This document shows positions 9,674 through 24,835 of a DNA stretch of 64,000 bases, piece by piece (within the stretch, counting starts at the first letter, position 1; each line of letters opens with the position of its first letter). Source of the stretch: Rhipicephalus microplus (taxonomy: Eukaryota > Arthropoda > Arachnida > Ixodida > Ixodidae); assembly GCF_043290135.1 (NCBI RefSeq), contig NW_027464602.1, forward strand, positions 2,046,001 to 2,110,000. Reading direction: 5' to 3'. A model generated the notes under the pieces. That model did no database searches. It was not told the origin of the DNA and saw nothing but the letters and a program-made list of their open reading frames with translations. The translations under genes were made by a program, and so were the position numbers.

Positions 9674-12600
9674 ACAGTCTTGCTCCACTCTCACCACTAT
9701 CAGAACATATCTTCAAAGCTATCAGCGCAAAGAAAAAAAAGCGCCGCACCACCACCGGGTGGGCTCGAAACTCCAACCTTTCGGTTATCAGCCGATCGCG
9801 CTAGCCAAGTGCGCCACAGAGACAGTCTTGCTCCACTCTCACCACCATCAGAACATATCTTCAAAGCTATCAGCCCAAAAAAAAAAGCACCCCACCACCA
9901 CCGGGTGGGGTGGAACCTCCAACCTTTCAGTTAACTGCCGATCGCGCTAGCCGAATGCGCCATGGAGACAGTCCTGGTCCACTCTCACCACAATCAGAAC
10001 ATATCTTCAAAGCTATCAGCGCAAAGAAAAAAAAGCGCCGCGCCACCACCGGGTGGGCTCGAACCTCCAACCTTTCGGTTATCAGCCGATCGCGCAAACC
10101 CATTGCGCCACGGGGACAGTCTTGCTCCACTCTCACCACTATCAAAACATATCTTCAAAGCTATCAGCGCAAAGAAAAAAAAGCGCCGCACCACCACCGG
10201 GTGGGCTCGAACCTCCAACCTTTCGGTTAACAGCCGATCGCGCTAGCCAATTGCGCCACAGAGACAGTCTTGCTCCACTCTCAACACCATCAGAACATAT
10301 CTTCAAACCTACAAGCGCAAAGAAAAAAAAGCGCCGCACCACCACCGGGTGGGCTCGAACCTCCAACCTTTCGGTTAACAGCCGATCGCGCTAGCCAATT
10401 GCGCCACGGGGACAGTCTTGCTCCACTCTCACCACCATCAGAACATATTTTCAAAGCTATCAGCGCAAAGAAAAAAAGCGCCGCACCACCACCGGGTGGG
10501 CTCGAACCTCCAACCTTTCGGTTAACAGCCGATCGCGCTAGCCCATTGCGCCAGGAAGACAGTCTTGCTCCACTCTCACCACCATCAGAACATATCTTCA
10601 AAGCTATCAGCCCAAAGAAAAAAAGCACCCCACCACCACCGGGTGGGCTGGAACCTCCAACCTTTCGGTTAACAGCTGATCGCGTTAGCCAATTGCGCCA
10701 CGGAGACAGTCCTGCTCCACTCTCACCACCATCAGAACATATCTTCAAAGCTATCAGCACAAAGAGAAAAAAGCGCCGCACCACCACCGGGTGGGCTCGA
10801 AACTCCAACCTTTCGGTTAACAGCCGATCGCGCTAGCCAATTGCGCCATGGAGACAGTCCTGCTCCACTCTCACCACCATCAGAACATATCTTCAAAGCT
10901 ATTACCACAAAGAAAAAAAGCGCCGCAACACCACCGGGTGGGCTCGAACCTCCAAACTTTCGGTTAACAGCTGATCGCGCTAGCCAATTGCGCCACGAAG
11001 ACAGTCCTGCTGCACTCTCACCACCATCAGAACATATCTTCAAAGCTATTACCGCAAAGAAAAAAGCAACACACCACTCCCGGGAGGGCTCGAAATTCCA
11101 ACCTTTCGGTTAACAGCCGATCGCGCTAGCCCATTGCGCCACGGAGACAGTCTTGCTCCACTCTCACCACCATCAGAACATATCTTCAAACTATCAGCGC
11201 AAAAAAAAGCCCCGCACCACCACCGGGTGGGCTCGTAATTCCAACCTTTTGGTTAACAGCCGATCGCGCTTGCCCATTGCGCCACGGGCACAGTCTTGCT
11301 CCACTCTCACCACCATCAGAACATATCATCAAAGCTATCAGCCCAAAGAAAAAAAAAGCGCCGCACCACCACCGGGTGGGCTCGAACCTTCAACCTTTCG
11401 GTTAACAGCCGATCGCACTAGCCAACTGCGCCACGGAGGCAGTCGTGCTCCACTCTTACCACCATCAGAACATATCTTCAAAGCTATCAGCACAAAGAAA
11501 AAAGCAACACACCACTCTCGGGAAGGCTCGAACCTCAAACTTTTCGGTTAACAGCCGATCGCGCTGGCCAATTGCTCCACGGAGACAGTCCTGCTCCACT
11601 CTCACCACCATTAGAACATATCTTTCAAGCTATCAGCCCAAAGAAAAAAAAAGCGCCGCACCACCACCGGGTGGGCTCGAACCTCCAACCTTTTGGTTAA
11701 CGGCCGATCGCGCTAGCCAATTGCGCCACGGAGACAATCGTGCTCCACGCTCACCACCATCAGAAAATATCTTCAAAGCTATCATCGCAAAGAAAAAAGC
11801 AACACACCCCACCCGGGAGGGCTCGAACCTCCAACTTTTTGGTTAACAGCCGATCGCGCTAACCCATTGCGCCACGGGGACAGTCTTGCTCCACTCTCAC
11901 CACTATCAGAACATATCTTCAAAGCTATCAGCGCAAAGAAAAAAAAGCGCCGCACCACCACCGGGTGGGCTCGAAACTCCAACCTTTCGGTTATCAGCCG
12001 ATCGCGCTAGCCAAGTGCGCCATGAAGACAGTCCTGCTCCACTCTCACCACCATCAGAACATATCTTCAAAGCTATTAGCGCAAAAAAAGCGCCGCGCCA
12101 CCTTCGGGTGGGCTCGAACCTCCAACCTTTCGGTTAACAGCTGATCGCGCTAACCCATTGCGCCACGGGGACAGTCTTGCTCCACTCTCACCACTATCAG
12201 AACATATCTTCAAAGCTATCAGCGCAAAGAAAAAAAAGCGCCGCACCACCACCGGGTGGGCTCGAACCTCCAACCTTTCGGTTAACAGCCGATCGCGCTA
12301 TCCAATTGCGCCACAGAGACACTCTTGCTCCACTCTCAACACCATCAGAACATATCTTCAAAGCTACAAGCGCAAAGAAAAAAAAGCGCCGCACCACCAC
12401 CGGGTGGGCTCGAACCTCCAACCTTTCGGTTAACAGCCGATTGCGCAAGCCAATTGCGCCACGAAGACAGTCCTGCTGCACTCTCACCACCATCAGAACA
12501 TATCTTCAAAGCTATTACCGCAAAGAAAAAAGCAACACACCAATCCCGGGAGGGCTCGAAATTCCAACCTTTCGGTTAACAGCCGATCGCGCTAGCCCAT

Positions 12601-15600
12601 TGCGCCACGGAGACAGTCTTGCTCCACTCTCACCACCATCAGAACATATCTTCAAACTATCAGCGCAAAAAAAAGCCCCGCACCACCACCGGGTGGGCTC
12701 GAAATTCCAACCTTTTGGTTATCAGCCGATCGCGCTTGCCCATTGCGCCACGGGGACAGTCTTGCTCCACTCTCACCACCATCAAAACATATCATCAAAG
12801 CTATCAGCCCAAAGAAAAAAAAGCGCCGCACCACCACCGGGTGGGCTCGAACCTCCAACCTTTCGGTTAACAGCCGATCGCACTAGCCAATTGCGCCACG
12901 GAGACAGTCGTGCTCCACTCTTACTACCATCAGAACATATCTTCAAAGCTATCAGCGCAAAGAAAAAAGCAACACACCACTCCCGGGAGGGCTCGAACCT
13001 CCAACTTTTGGGTTAACAGCCGATCGCGCTGGCCAATTGCGACACGGAGACAGTCCTGCTGCACTCTCACCACCATTAGAACATATCTTTCAAGCTATCA
13101 GCCCAAGGAATAAAAAGCGCCGACACCACCGGGTGGGCTCGAACCTCCAACCTTTTGGTTAACGGCCGATCGCGCTAGCCAATTGCGCCACGGAGACAAT
13201 CGTGCTCCACGCTCACCACCATCAGAACATATCTTCAAAGCTATCAGTGCAAAGATAAAAGCAACACACCACTCCCGGGAGGGCTCGAAATTCCAACCTT
13301 TTGGTTAACAGCCCATCGCGCTAGCCCATTGCGCCACGGAGACAGTCTTACTCCACTCTCACCACCATCAGAACATGTCTTCAAAGCTATCAGCGCAAAG
13401 AAAAAAAGCGCCGCACCACCACCGGGTTGGCTCGAACCTCCAGCCTTTCGGTTAATGGCCGATCGCGCAAGCCAATTGCGCCACGGAGACAGTCATGCTC
13501 CACTCTCACCACCATCAGAACATATCTTCAAAGCTATCAGCACAAAGAGAAAAAAGCGCCGCACCACCACCGGGTGGGCTCGAAACTCCAACCTTTCGGT
13601 TAACAGCCGATCGTGCTAGCCAATTGCGCCATGGAGACAGTCCTGCTCCACTCTTACCACCATCAGAACATATCTTCAAAGCTATCAGCACAAAGAAAAA
13701 AGCAACACACCACTCCCGGGAGGGCTCGAACCTCCAACTTTTCGGTTAACAGCCGATCGCGCTGGCCAATTGCTCCACGGAGACAGTCTTGCTCCACTCT
13801 CACCACCATTAGAACATATCTTTCAAGCTATCAGCCCAAAGAAAAAAAAAGCGCCGCACCACCACCGGGTGGGCTCGAACCTCCAACCTTTTGGTTAACG
13901 GCCGATCGCGCTAGCCAATTGCGCCACGGAGACAATCGTGCTCCACGCTCACCACCATCAGAAAATATCTTCAAAGCTATCATCGCAAAGAAAAAAGCAA
14001 CACACCCAACCCGGGAGGGCTCGAACCTCCAACTTTTTGGTTAACAGCCGATCGCGCTAGCAAATGGCGCCACGGGGACAGTCCTGCTCCACTCTCACCA
14101 CCGTCAGAACATTTCTTCAGAGCTATCAGCCTAAAGAAAAAAAAGCGCCGCACCACCACCGGGTGGGCTCGAACCTACAACCTTTCGGTTAACAGCCGAT
14201 CGCGCTAGCCAATTGCGCCACAGAGACAGTCGTGCTTCACTCTCACCACCGTCAGACCATTTCTTCAGAGCTATCGCCCCAAAGAAAAAAAAAGCGCCGC
14301 ACCACCACCGGGTGGGCTCGAACCTCCAACCTTTCGGTTAAAAGTTGATCACGCTAGCCAATTGCGCCACGGAGACAGTCCTGCTCCACTCTCACCACCG
14401 CCAGAACATTTCTTCAGAGCTATCAGCCCAAAGAAGAAAAAGCGCCGCACCACCACCGGGTGGGCTCAAAACTCCAACCTTTCGGTTATCAGCCGATCGC
14501 GCTAGCCAATTGCGCCATGAAGACAGTCCTGCTCCACTCTCACCACCATCAGAACATATCTTCAAAGCTATTAGCGCAAAAAAAAGCGCCGCGCCACCTT
14601 CGGGTGGGCTCGAACCTCCAACCTTTCGGTTAACAGCTGATCGCGCTAACCCATTGCGCCACGGGGACAGTCTTGCTCCACTCTCACCACTATCAGAACA
14701 TATCTTCAAAGCTATCAGCGCAAAGAAAAAAAAGCGCCGCACCACCACCGGGTGGGCTCGAACCTCCAACCTTTCGGTTAACAGCCGATCGCGCTAGCCA
14801 ATTGCGCCACAGAGACAGTCTTGCTCCACTCTCAACACCATCAGAACATATCTTCAAAGCTACAAGCGCAAAGAAAAAAAAGCGCTGCACCACCACCGGG
14901 TGGGCTCGAACCTCCAACCTTTCGGTTAACAGCCGATCGCGCTAGCCAAGTGCGCCAGGGAGACAGTCCTGCTCCACTCTCACCACCATCAGAACATATC
15001 TTCAAAGCTATCAGCCCAAAGAAAAAAAAGCACCGCACCACCACCGGGTGGGCTCGAACCTCCAACCTTTCGTTTAACAGCCAATCGCGCTAGCCAATTG
15101 CGCCACGGAAACAGTCCTGCTCCTCTCTCACCACCATCAGAACATATCTTCAAAGCTATCAGCACAAAGAAAAAAAAGCGCCGCACCACCACCGGGTGGG
15201 CTCGAACCTCCAACCTTTCGGTTATCAGCCGATCGCGCTAACCCATTGCGCCACGGGGACAGTCTTGCTCCACTCTCACCACTATCGGAACATATCTTCA
15301 AAGCTATCAGCGCAAAGAAAAAAAAGCGCCGCACCACCACCGGGTGGGCTCGAACCTCCAACCTTTCGGTCAACAGCCGATCGCGCTAGCCAATTGCGCC
15401 ACAGAGACAGTCTTGCTCCACTCTCAACACCATCAGAACATATCTTCAAACCTACAAGCGCAAAGAAAAAAAAGCGCCGCACCACCACCGGGTGGGCTCG
15501 AACCTCCAACCTTTCGGTTAACAGCCGATCGCGCTAGCCAATTGCGCCACGGGGACAGTCTTGCTCCACTCTCACCACCATCAGAACATATCTTCAAAGC

Positions 15601-17180
15601 TATCAGCGCAAAGAAAAAAAAGCGCCGCACCACCACCGGGTGGGCTCGAACCTCCAACCTTTCGGTTAACAGCCGATCGCGCTAGCCAATTGCGCCATGG
15701 AGACAGTCCTGCTCCACTCTCACCACCATCAGAACATATCTTCAAAGCTATCAGCCCAAAGAAAAAAAAGCACCGCACCACCACCGGGTGGGCTCGAACC
15801 TCCAACCTTTCGGTTAACAGCCAATCGCGCTAGCCAATTGCCCCACGGAGACAGTCGTGCTCCACTCTCACCACCATCAGAACATATCTTCAAAGCTATT
15901 AGCGCAAAGAAAAAAAGCGCCGCGCCACCACCGGGTGGGCTCGAACCTCCAACCTTTCGGTGAACAGCCGATCGCGCTAGCCAATTGCGCCACAGAGACA
16001 CTCTTGCTCCACTCTCAACACCATCAGAACATATCTTCAAAGCTACAAGCGCAAAGAAAAAAAAGCGCCGCACCACCACCGGGTGGGCTCGAACCTCCAA
16101 CCTTTCGGTTAACAGCCGATTGCGCAAGCCAATTGCGCCACGGAGACAGTCCTGCTCCACTCTCACCACCATCAGAACATATCTTCAAAGCTATCAGCCC
16201 AAAGAAAAAAAGCACCGCACCACCACCGGGTGGGCTCGAACTTCCAACCTTTCGGTTAACAGCCAATCGCGCTAGCCAATTGCGCCACGGAGACAGTCCT
16301 GCTTCACTCTCACCACCATCAGAACATATCTTCAAAGCTATCAGCACAAAGAAAAAAAAGCGCCACACCATCATCGGGTGGGCTCGAACCTCCAACCTTT
16401 CGGTTAACAGCCGATCGCGCAAGCCAATTGCGCCACGGAGACAGTCCTGCTCCACACTCACCACCGTCATAACATTTCTTCAGAGCTTTCACCCCAAAGA
16501 AAAAAAAGCGCCGCACCACCACCGGGTGGGCTCGAACCTCCAACCTTTCAGTTAACTGCCGATCGCGCTAGCCGAATGCGCCATGGAGACAGTCCTGGTC
16601 CACTCTCACCACCATCAGAACATATCTTCAAAGCTATCAGCGCAAAGAAAAAAAAGCGCCGCGCCACCACCGGGTGGGCTCGAACCTCCAACCTTTCGGT
16701 TATCAGCCGATCGCGCTAACCCATTGCGCCACGGGGACAGTCTTGCTCCACTCTCACCACTATCAAAACATATCTTCAAAGCTATCAGCGCAAAGAAAAA
16801 AAAGCGCCGCACCACCACCGGGTGGGCTCGAACCTCCAACCTTTCGGTTAACAGCCGATCGCGCTAGCCAATTGCGCCACAGAGACAGTCTTGCTCCACT
16901 CTCAACACCATCAGAACATATCTTCAAACCTACAAGCGCAAAGAAAAAAAAGCGCCGCACCACCACCGGGTGGGCTCGAACCTCCAACCTTTCGGTTAAC
17001 AGCCGATCGCGCTAGCCAATTGCGCCACGGGGACAGTCTGGCTCCACTCTCACCACCATCAGAACATATCTTCAAAGCTATCAGCGCAAAGAAAAAAAGC
17101 GCCGCACCACCACCGGGTGGGCTCGAACCTCCAACCTTTCGGTTAACAGCCGATCGCGCTAGCCCATTGCGCCAGGAAGA
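9674..17180. repeat. Higher-order repeat, 7.5-kb copy 1
   Basis: About 51 satellite units whose order of variants matches the next 7.65 kb: unit markers at 9962, 10270, 11153, 11886, 13329 and 14345 reappear 7505-7506 bp later. From about 14.95 kb the offset becomes 7655 because copy 2 has one more unit. Boundaries are uncertain by some tens of bases, since both ends fall in sequence shared by all units. Confidence 0.85.
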
Positions 17181-20100
17181 CAGTCTTGCTCCACTCTCAC
17201 CACTATCAGAACATATCTTCAAAGCTATCAGCGCAAAGAAAAAAAAGCGCCGCACCACCACCGGGTGGGCTCGAAACTCCAACCTTTCGGTTATCAGCCG
17301 ATCGCGCTAGCCAAGTGCGCCACAGAGACAGTCTTGCTCCACTCTCACCACCATCAGAACATATCTTCAAAGCTATCAGCCCAAAAAAAAAGCACCCCAC
17401 CACCACCGGGTGGGGTGGAACCTCCAACCTTTCAGTTAACTGCCGATCGCGCTAGCCGAATGCGCCATGGAGACAGTCCTGGTCCACTCTCACCACCATC
17501 AGAACATATCTTCAAAGCTATCAGCGCAAAGAAAAAAAAGCGCCGCGCCACCACCGGGTGGGCTCGAACCTCCAACCTTTCGGTTATCAGCCGATCGCGC
17601 AAACCCATTGCGCCACGGGGACAGTCTTGCTCCACTCTCACCACTATCAAAACATATCTTCAAAGCTATCAGCGCAAAGAAAAAAAAGCGCCGCACCACC
17701 ACCGGGTGGGCTCGAACCTCCAACCTTTCGGTTAACAGCCGATCGCGCTAGCCAATTGCGCCACAGAGACAGTCTTGCTCCACTCTCAACACCATCAGAA
17801 CATATCTTCAAACCTACAAGCGCAAAGAAAAAAAAGCGCCGCACCACCACCGGGTGGGCTCGAACCTCCAACCTTTCGGTTAACAGCCGATCGCGCTAGC
17901 CAATTGCGCCACGGGGACAGTCTTGCTCCACTCTCACCACCATCAGAACATATTTTCAAAGCTATCAGCGCAAAGAAAAAAAGCGCCGCACCACCACCGG
18001 GTGGGCTCGAACCTCCAACCTTTCGGTTAACAGCCGATCGCGCTAGCCCATTGCGCCAGGAAGACAGTCTTGCTCCACTCTCACCACCATCAGAACATAT
18101 CTTCAAAGCTATCAGCCCAAAGAAAAAAAGCACCCCACCACCACCGGGTGGGCTGGAACCTCCAACCTTTCGGTTAACAGCTGATCGCGTTAGCCAATTG
18201 CGCCACGGAGACAGTCCTGCTCCACTCTCACCACCATCAGAACATATCTTCAAAGCTATCAGCACAAAGAGAAAAAAGCGCCGCACCACCACCGGGTGGG
18301 CTCGAAACTCCAACCTTTCGGTTAACAGCCGATCGCGCTAGCCAATTGCGCCATGGAGACAGTCCTGCTCCACTCTCACCACCATCAGAACATATCTTCA
18401 AAGCTATTACCACAAAGAAAAAAAGCGCCGCAACACCACCGGGTGGGCTCGAACCTCCAAACTTTCGGTTAACAGCTGATCGCGCTAGCCAATTGCGCCA
18501 CGAAGACAGTCCTGCTGCACTCTCACCACCATCAGAACATATCTTCAAAGCTATTACCGCAAAGAAAAAAGCAACACACCACTCCCGGGAGGGCTCGAAA
18601 TTCCAACCTTTCGGTTAACAGCCGATCGCGCTAGCCCATTGCGCCACGGAGACAGTCTTGCTCCACTCTCACCACCATCAGAACATATCTTCAAACTATC
18701 AGCGCAAAAAAAAGCCCCGCACCACCACCGGGTGGGCTCGTAATTCCAACCTTTTGGTTAACAGCCGATCGCGCTTGCCCATTGCGCCACGGGCACAGTC
18801 TTGCTCCACTCTCACCACCATCAGAACATATCATCAAAGCTATCAGCCCAAAGAAAAAAAAAGCGCCGCACCACCACCGGGTGGGCTCGAACCTTCAACC
18901 TTTCGGTTAACAGCCGATCGCACTAGCCAACTGCGCCACGGAGGCAGTCGTGCTCCACTCTTACCACCATCAGAACATATCTTCAAAGCTATCAGCACAA
19001 AGAAAAAAGCAACACACCACTCTCGGGAAGGCTCGAACCTCAAACTTTTCGGTTAACAGCCGATCGCGCTGGCCAATTGCTCCACGGAGACAGTCCTGCT
19101 CCACTCTCACCACCATTAGAACATATCTTTCAAGCTATCAGCCCAAAGAAAAAAAAAGCGCCGCACCACCACCGGGTGGGCTCGAACCTCCAACCTTTTG
19201 GTTAACGGCCGATCGCGCTAGCCAATTGCGCCACGGAGACAATCGTGCTCCACGCTCACCACCATCAGAAAATATCTTCAAAGCTATCATCGCAAAGAAA
19301 AAAGCAACACACCCCACCCGGGAGGGCTCGAACCTCCAACTTTTTGGTTAACAGCCGATCGCGCTAACCCATTGCGCCACGGGGACAGTCTTGCTCCACT
19401 CTCACCACTATCAGAACATATCTTCAAAGCTATCAGCGCAAAGAAAAAAAAGCGCCGCACCACCACCGGGTGGGCTCGAAACTCCAACCTTTCGGTTATC
19501 AGCCGATCGCGCTAGCCAAGTGCGCCATGAAGACAGTCCTGCTCCACTCTCACCACCATCAGAACATATCTTCAAAGCTATTAGCGCAAAAAAAAGCGCC
19601 GCGCCACCTTCGGGTGGGCTCGAACCTCCAACCTTTCGGTTAACAGCTGATCGCGCTAACCCATTGCGCCACGGGGACAGTCTTGCTCCACTCTCACCAC
19701 TATCAGAACATATCTTCAAAGCTATCAGCGCAAAGAAAAAAAAGCGCCGCACCACCACCGGGTGGGCTCGAACCTCCAACCTTTCGGTTAACAGCCGATC
19801 GCGCTAGCCAATTGCGCCACAGAGACACTCTTGCTCCACTCTCAACACCATCAGAACATATCTTCAAAGCTACAAGCGCAAAGAAAAAAAAGCGCCGCAC
19901 CACCACCGGGTGGGCTCGAACCTCCAACCTTTCGGTTAACAGCCGATTGCGCAAGCCAATTGCGCCACGAAGACAGTCCTGCTGCACTCTCACCACCATC
20001 AGAACATATCTTCAAAGCTATTACCGCAAAGAAAAAAGCAACACACCAATCCCGGGAGGGCTCGAAATTCCAACCTTTCGGTTAACAGCCGATCGCGCTA

Positions 20101-23100
20101 GCCCATTGCGCCACGGAGACAGTCTTGCTCCACTCTCACCACCATCAGAACATATCTTCAAACTATCAGCGCAAAAAAAAGCCCCGCACCACCACCGGGT
20201 GGGCTCGAAATTCCAACCTTTTGGTTATCAGCCGATCGCGCTTGCCCATTGCGCCACGGGGACAGTCTTGCTCCACTCTCACCACCATCAAAACATATCA
20301 TCAAAGCTATCAGCCCAAAGAAAAAAAAGCGCCGCACCACCACCGGGTGGGCTCGAACCTCCAACCTTTCGGTTAACAGCCGATCGCACTAGCCAATTGC
20401 GCCACGGAGACAGTCGTGCTCCACTCTTACTACCATCAGAACATATCTTCAAAGCTATCAGCGCAAAGAAAAAAGCAACACACCACTCCCGGGAGGGCTC
20501 GAACCTCCAACTTTTGGGTTAACAGCCGATCGCGCTGGCCAATTGCGACACGGAGACAGTCCTGCTGCACTCTCACCACCATTAGAACATATCTTTCAAG
20601 CTATCAGCCCAAGGAATAAAAAGCGCCGACACCACCGGGTGGGCTCGAACCTCCAACCTTTTGGTTAACGGCCGATCGCGCTAGCCAATTGCGCCACGGA
20701 GACAATCGTGCTCCACGCTCACCACCATCAGAACATATCTTCAAAGCTATCAGTGCAAAGATAAAAGCAACACACCACTCCCGGGAGGGCTCGAAATTCC
20801 AACCTTTTGGTTAACAGCCCATCGCGCTAGCCCATTGCGCCACGGAGACAGTCTTACTCCACTCTCACCACCATCAGAACATGTCTTCAAAGCTATCAGC
20901 GCAAAGAAAAAAAGCGCCGCACCACCACCGGGTTGGCTCGAACCTCCAGCCTTTCGGTTAATGGCCGATCGCGCAAGCCAATTGCGCTACGGAGACAGTC
21001 ATGCTCCACTCTCACCACCATCAGAACATATCTTCAAAGCTATCAGCACAAAGAGAAAAAAGCGCCGCACCACCACCGGGTGGGCTCGAAACTCCAACCT
21101 TTCGGTTAACAGCCGATCGTGCTAGCCAATTGCGCCATGGAGACAGTCCTGCTCCACTCTTACCACCATCAGAACATATCTTCAAAGCTATCAGCACAAA
21201 GAAAAAAGCAACACACCACTCCCGGGAGGGCTCGAACCTCCAACTTTTCGGTTAACAGCCGATCGCGCTGGCCAATTGCTCCACGGAGACAGTCTTGCTC
21301 CACTCTCACCACCATTAGAACATATCTTTCAAGCTATCAGCCCAAAGAAAAAAAAAGCGCCGCACCACCACCGGGTGGGCTCGAACCTCCAACCTTTTGG
21401 TTAACGGCCGATCGCGCTAGCCAATTGCGCCACGGAGACAATCGTGCTCCACGCTCACCACCATCAGAAAATATCTTCAAAGCTATCATCGCAAAGAAAA
21501 AAGCAACACACCCAACCCGGGAGGGCTCGAACCTCCAACTTTTTGGTTAACAGCCGATCGCGCTAGCAAATGGCGCCACGGGGACAGTCCTGCTCCACTC
21601 TCACCACCGTCAGAACATTTCTTCAGAGCTATCAGCCTAAAGAAAAAAAAGCGCCGCACCACCACCGGGTGGGCTCGAACCTACAACCTTTCGGTTAACA
21701 GCCGATCGCGCTAGCCAATTGCGCCACAGAGACAGTCGTGCTTCACTCTCACCACCGTCAGACCATTTCTTCAGAGCTATCGCCCCAAAGAAAAAAAAAG
21801 CGCCGCACCACCACCGGGTGGGCTCGAACCTCCAACCTTTCGGTTAAAAGTTGATCACGCTAGCCAATTGCGCCACGGAGACAGTCCTGCTCCACTCTCA
21901 CCACCGCCAGAACATTTCTTCAGAGCTATCAGCCCAAAGAAGAAAAAGCGCCGCACCACCACCGGGTGGGCTCAAAACTCCAACCTTTCGGTTATCAGCC
22001 GATCGCGCTAGCCAATTGCGCCATGAAGACAGTCCTGCTCCACTCTCACCACCATCAGAACATATCTTCAAAGCTATTAGCGCAAAAAAAAGCGCCGCGC
22101 CACCTTCGGGTGGGCTCGAACCTCCAACCTTTCGGTTAACAGCTGATCGCGCTAACCCATTGCGCCACGGGGACAGTCTTGCTCCACTCTCACCACTATC
22201 AGAACATATCTTCAAAGCTATCAGCGCAAAGAAAAAAAAGCGCCGCACCACCACCGGGTGGGCTCGAACCTCCAACCTTTCGGTTAACAGCCGATCGCGC
22301 TAGCCAATTGCGCCACAGAGACAGTCTTGCTCCACTCTCAACACCATCAGAACATATCTTCAAAGCTACAAGCGCAAAGAAAAAAAAGCGCTGCACCACC
22401 ACCGGGTGGGCTCGAACCTCCAACCTTTCGGTTAACAGCCGATCGCGCTAGCCAATTGCGCCACGGGGACAGTCTTGCTCCACCCTCACCACCATCAGAA
22501 CATATCTTCAAAGCTATCAGCGCAAAGAAAAAAAAAGCGCCGCACCACCACCGGGTGTGCTCGAACCTCCAACCTTTCGGTTAACAGCCGATCGCGCTAG
22601 CCAAGTGCGCCAGGGAGACAGTCCTGCTCCACTCTCACCACCATCAGAACATATCTTCAAAGCTATCAGCCCAAAGAAAAAAAAGCACCGCACCACCACC
22701 GGGTGGGCTCGAACCTCCAACCTTTCGTTTAACAGCCAATCGCGCTAGCCAATTGCGCCACGGAAACAGTCCTGCTACTCTCTCACCACCATCAGAACAT
22801 ATCTTCAAAGCTATCAGCACAAAGAAAAAAAAGCGCCGCACCACCACCGGGTGGGCTCGAACCTCCAACCTTTCGGTTATCAGCCGATCGCGCTAACCCA
22901 TTGCGCCACGGGGACAGTCTTGCTCCACTCTCACCACTATCGGAACATATCTTCAAAGCTATCAGCGCAAAGAAAAAAAAGCGCCGCACCACCACCGGGT
23001 GGGCTCGAACCTCCAACCTTTCGGTCAACAGCCGATCGCGCTAGCCAATTGCGCCACAGAGACAGTCTTGCTCCACTCTCAACACCATCAGAACATATCT

Positions 23101-24835
23101 TCAAACCTACAAGCGCAAAGAAAAAAAAGCGCCGCACCACCACCGGGTGGGCTCGAACCTCCAACCTTTCGGTTAACAGCCGATCGCGCTAGCCAATTGC
23201 GCCACGGGGACAGTCTTGCTCCACTCTCACCACCATCAGAACATATCTTCAAAGCTATCAGCGCAAAGAAAAAAAAGCGCCGCACCACCACCGGGTGGGC
23301 TCGAACCTCCAACCTTTCGGTTAACAGCCGATCGCGCTAGCCAATTGCGCCATGGAGACAGTCCTGCTCCACTCTCACCACCATCAGAACATATCTTCAA
23401 AGCTATCAGCCCAAAGAAAAAAAAGCACCGCACCACCACCGGGTGGGCTCGAACCTCCAACCTTTCGGTTAACAGCCAATCGCGCTAGCCAATTGCCCCA
23501 CGGAGACAGTCGTGCTCCACTCTCACCACCATCAGAACATATCTTCAAAGCTATTAGCGCAAAGAAAAAAAGCGCCGCGCCACCACCGGGTGGGCTCGAA
23601 CCTCCAACCTTTCGGTGAACAGCCGATCGCGCTAGCCAATTGCGCCACAGAGACACTCTTGCTCCACTCTCAACACCATCAGAACATATCTTCAAAGCTA
23701 CAAGCGCAAAGAAAAAAAAGCGCCGCACCACCACCGGGTGGGCTCGAACCTCCAACCTTTCGGTTAACAGCCGATTGCGCAAGCCAATTGCGCCACGGAG
23801 ACAGTCCTGCTCCACTCTCACCACCATCAGAACATATCTTCAAAGCTATCAGCCCAAAGAAAAAAAGCACCGCACCACCACCGGGTGGGCTCGAACTTCC
23901 AACCTTTCGGTTAACAGCCAATCGCGCTAGCCAATTGCGCCACGGAGACAGTCCTGCTTCACTCTCACCACCATCAGAACATATCTTCAAAGCTATCAGC
24001 ACAAAGAAAAAAAAGCGCCACACCATCATCGGGTGGGCTCGAACCTCCAACCTTTCGGTTAACAGCCGATCGCGCAAGCCAATTGCGCCACGGAGACAGT
24101 CCTGCTCCACACTCACCACCGTCATAACATTTCTTCAGAGCTTTCACCCCAAAGAAAAAAAAGCGCCGCACCACCACCGGGTGGGCTCGAACCTCCAACC
24201 TTTCAGTTAACTGCCGATCGCGCTAGCCGAATGCGCCATGGAGACAGTCCTGGTCCACTCTCACCACCATCAGAACATATCTTCAAAGCTATCAGCGCAA
24301 AGAAAAAAAAGCGCCGCGCCACCACCGGGTGGGCTCGAACCTCCAACCTTTCGGTTATCAGCCGATCGCGCTAACCCATTGCGCCACGGGGACAGTCTTG
24401 CTCCACTCTCACCACTATCAAAACATATCTTCAAAGCTATCAGCGCAAAGAAAAAAAAGCGCCGCACCACCACCGGGTGGGCTCGAACCTCCAACCTTTC
24501 GGTTAACAGCCGATCGCGCTAGCCAATTGCGCCACAGAGACAGTCTTGCTCCACTCTCAACACCATCAGAACATATCTTCAAACCTACAAGCGCAAAGAA
24601 AAAAAAGCGCCGCACCACCACCGGGTGGGCTCGAACCTCCAACCTTTCGGTTAACAGCCGATCGCGCTAGCCAATTGCGCCACGGGGACAGTCTGGCTCC
24701 ACTCTCACCACCATCAGAACATATCTTCAAAGCTATCAGCGCAAAGAAAAAAAGCGCCGCACCACCACCGGGTGGGCTCGAACCTCCAACCTTTCGGTTA
24801 ACAGCCGATCGCGCTAGCCCATTGCGCCAGGAAGA
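17181..24835. repeat. Higher-order repeat, 7.65-kb copy 2
   Basis: Directly follows copy 1 with the same unit order and one extra unit of about 149 bp near 22.46-22.61 kb. Beyond 24.84 kb the sequence follows the 7.6-9.0 kb region instead, showing where the duplication ends. Confidence 0.85.
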
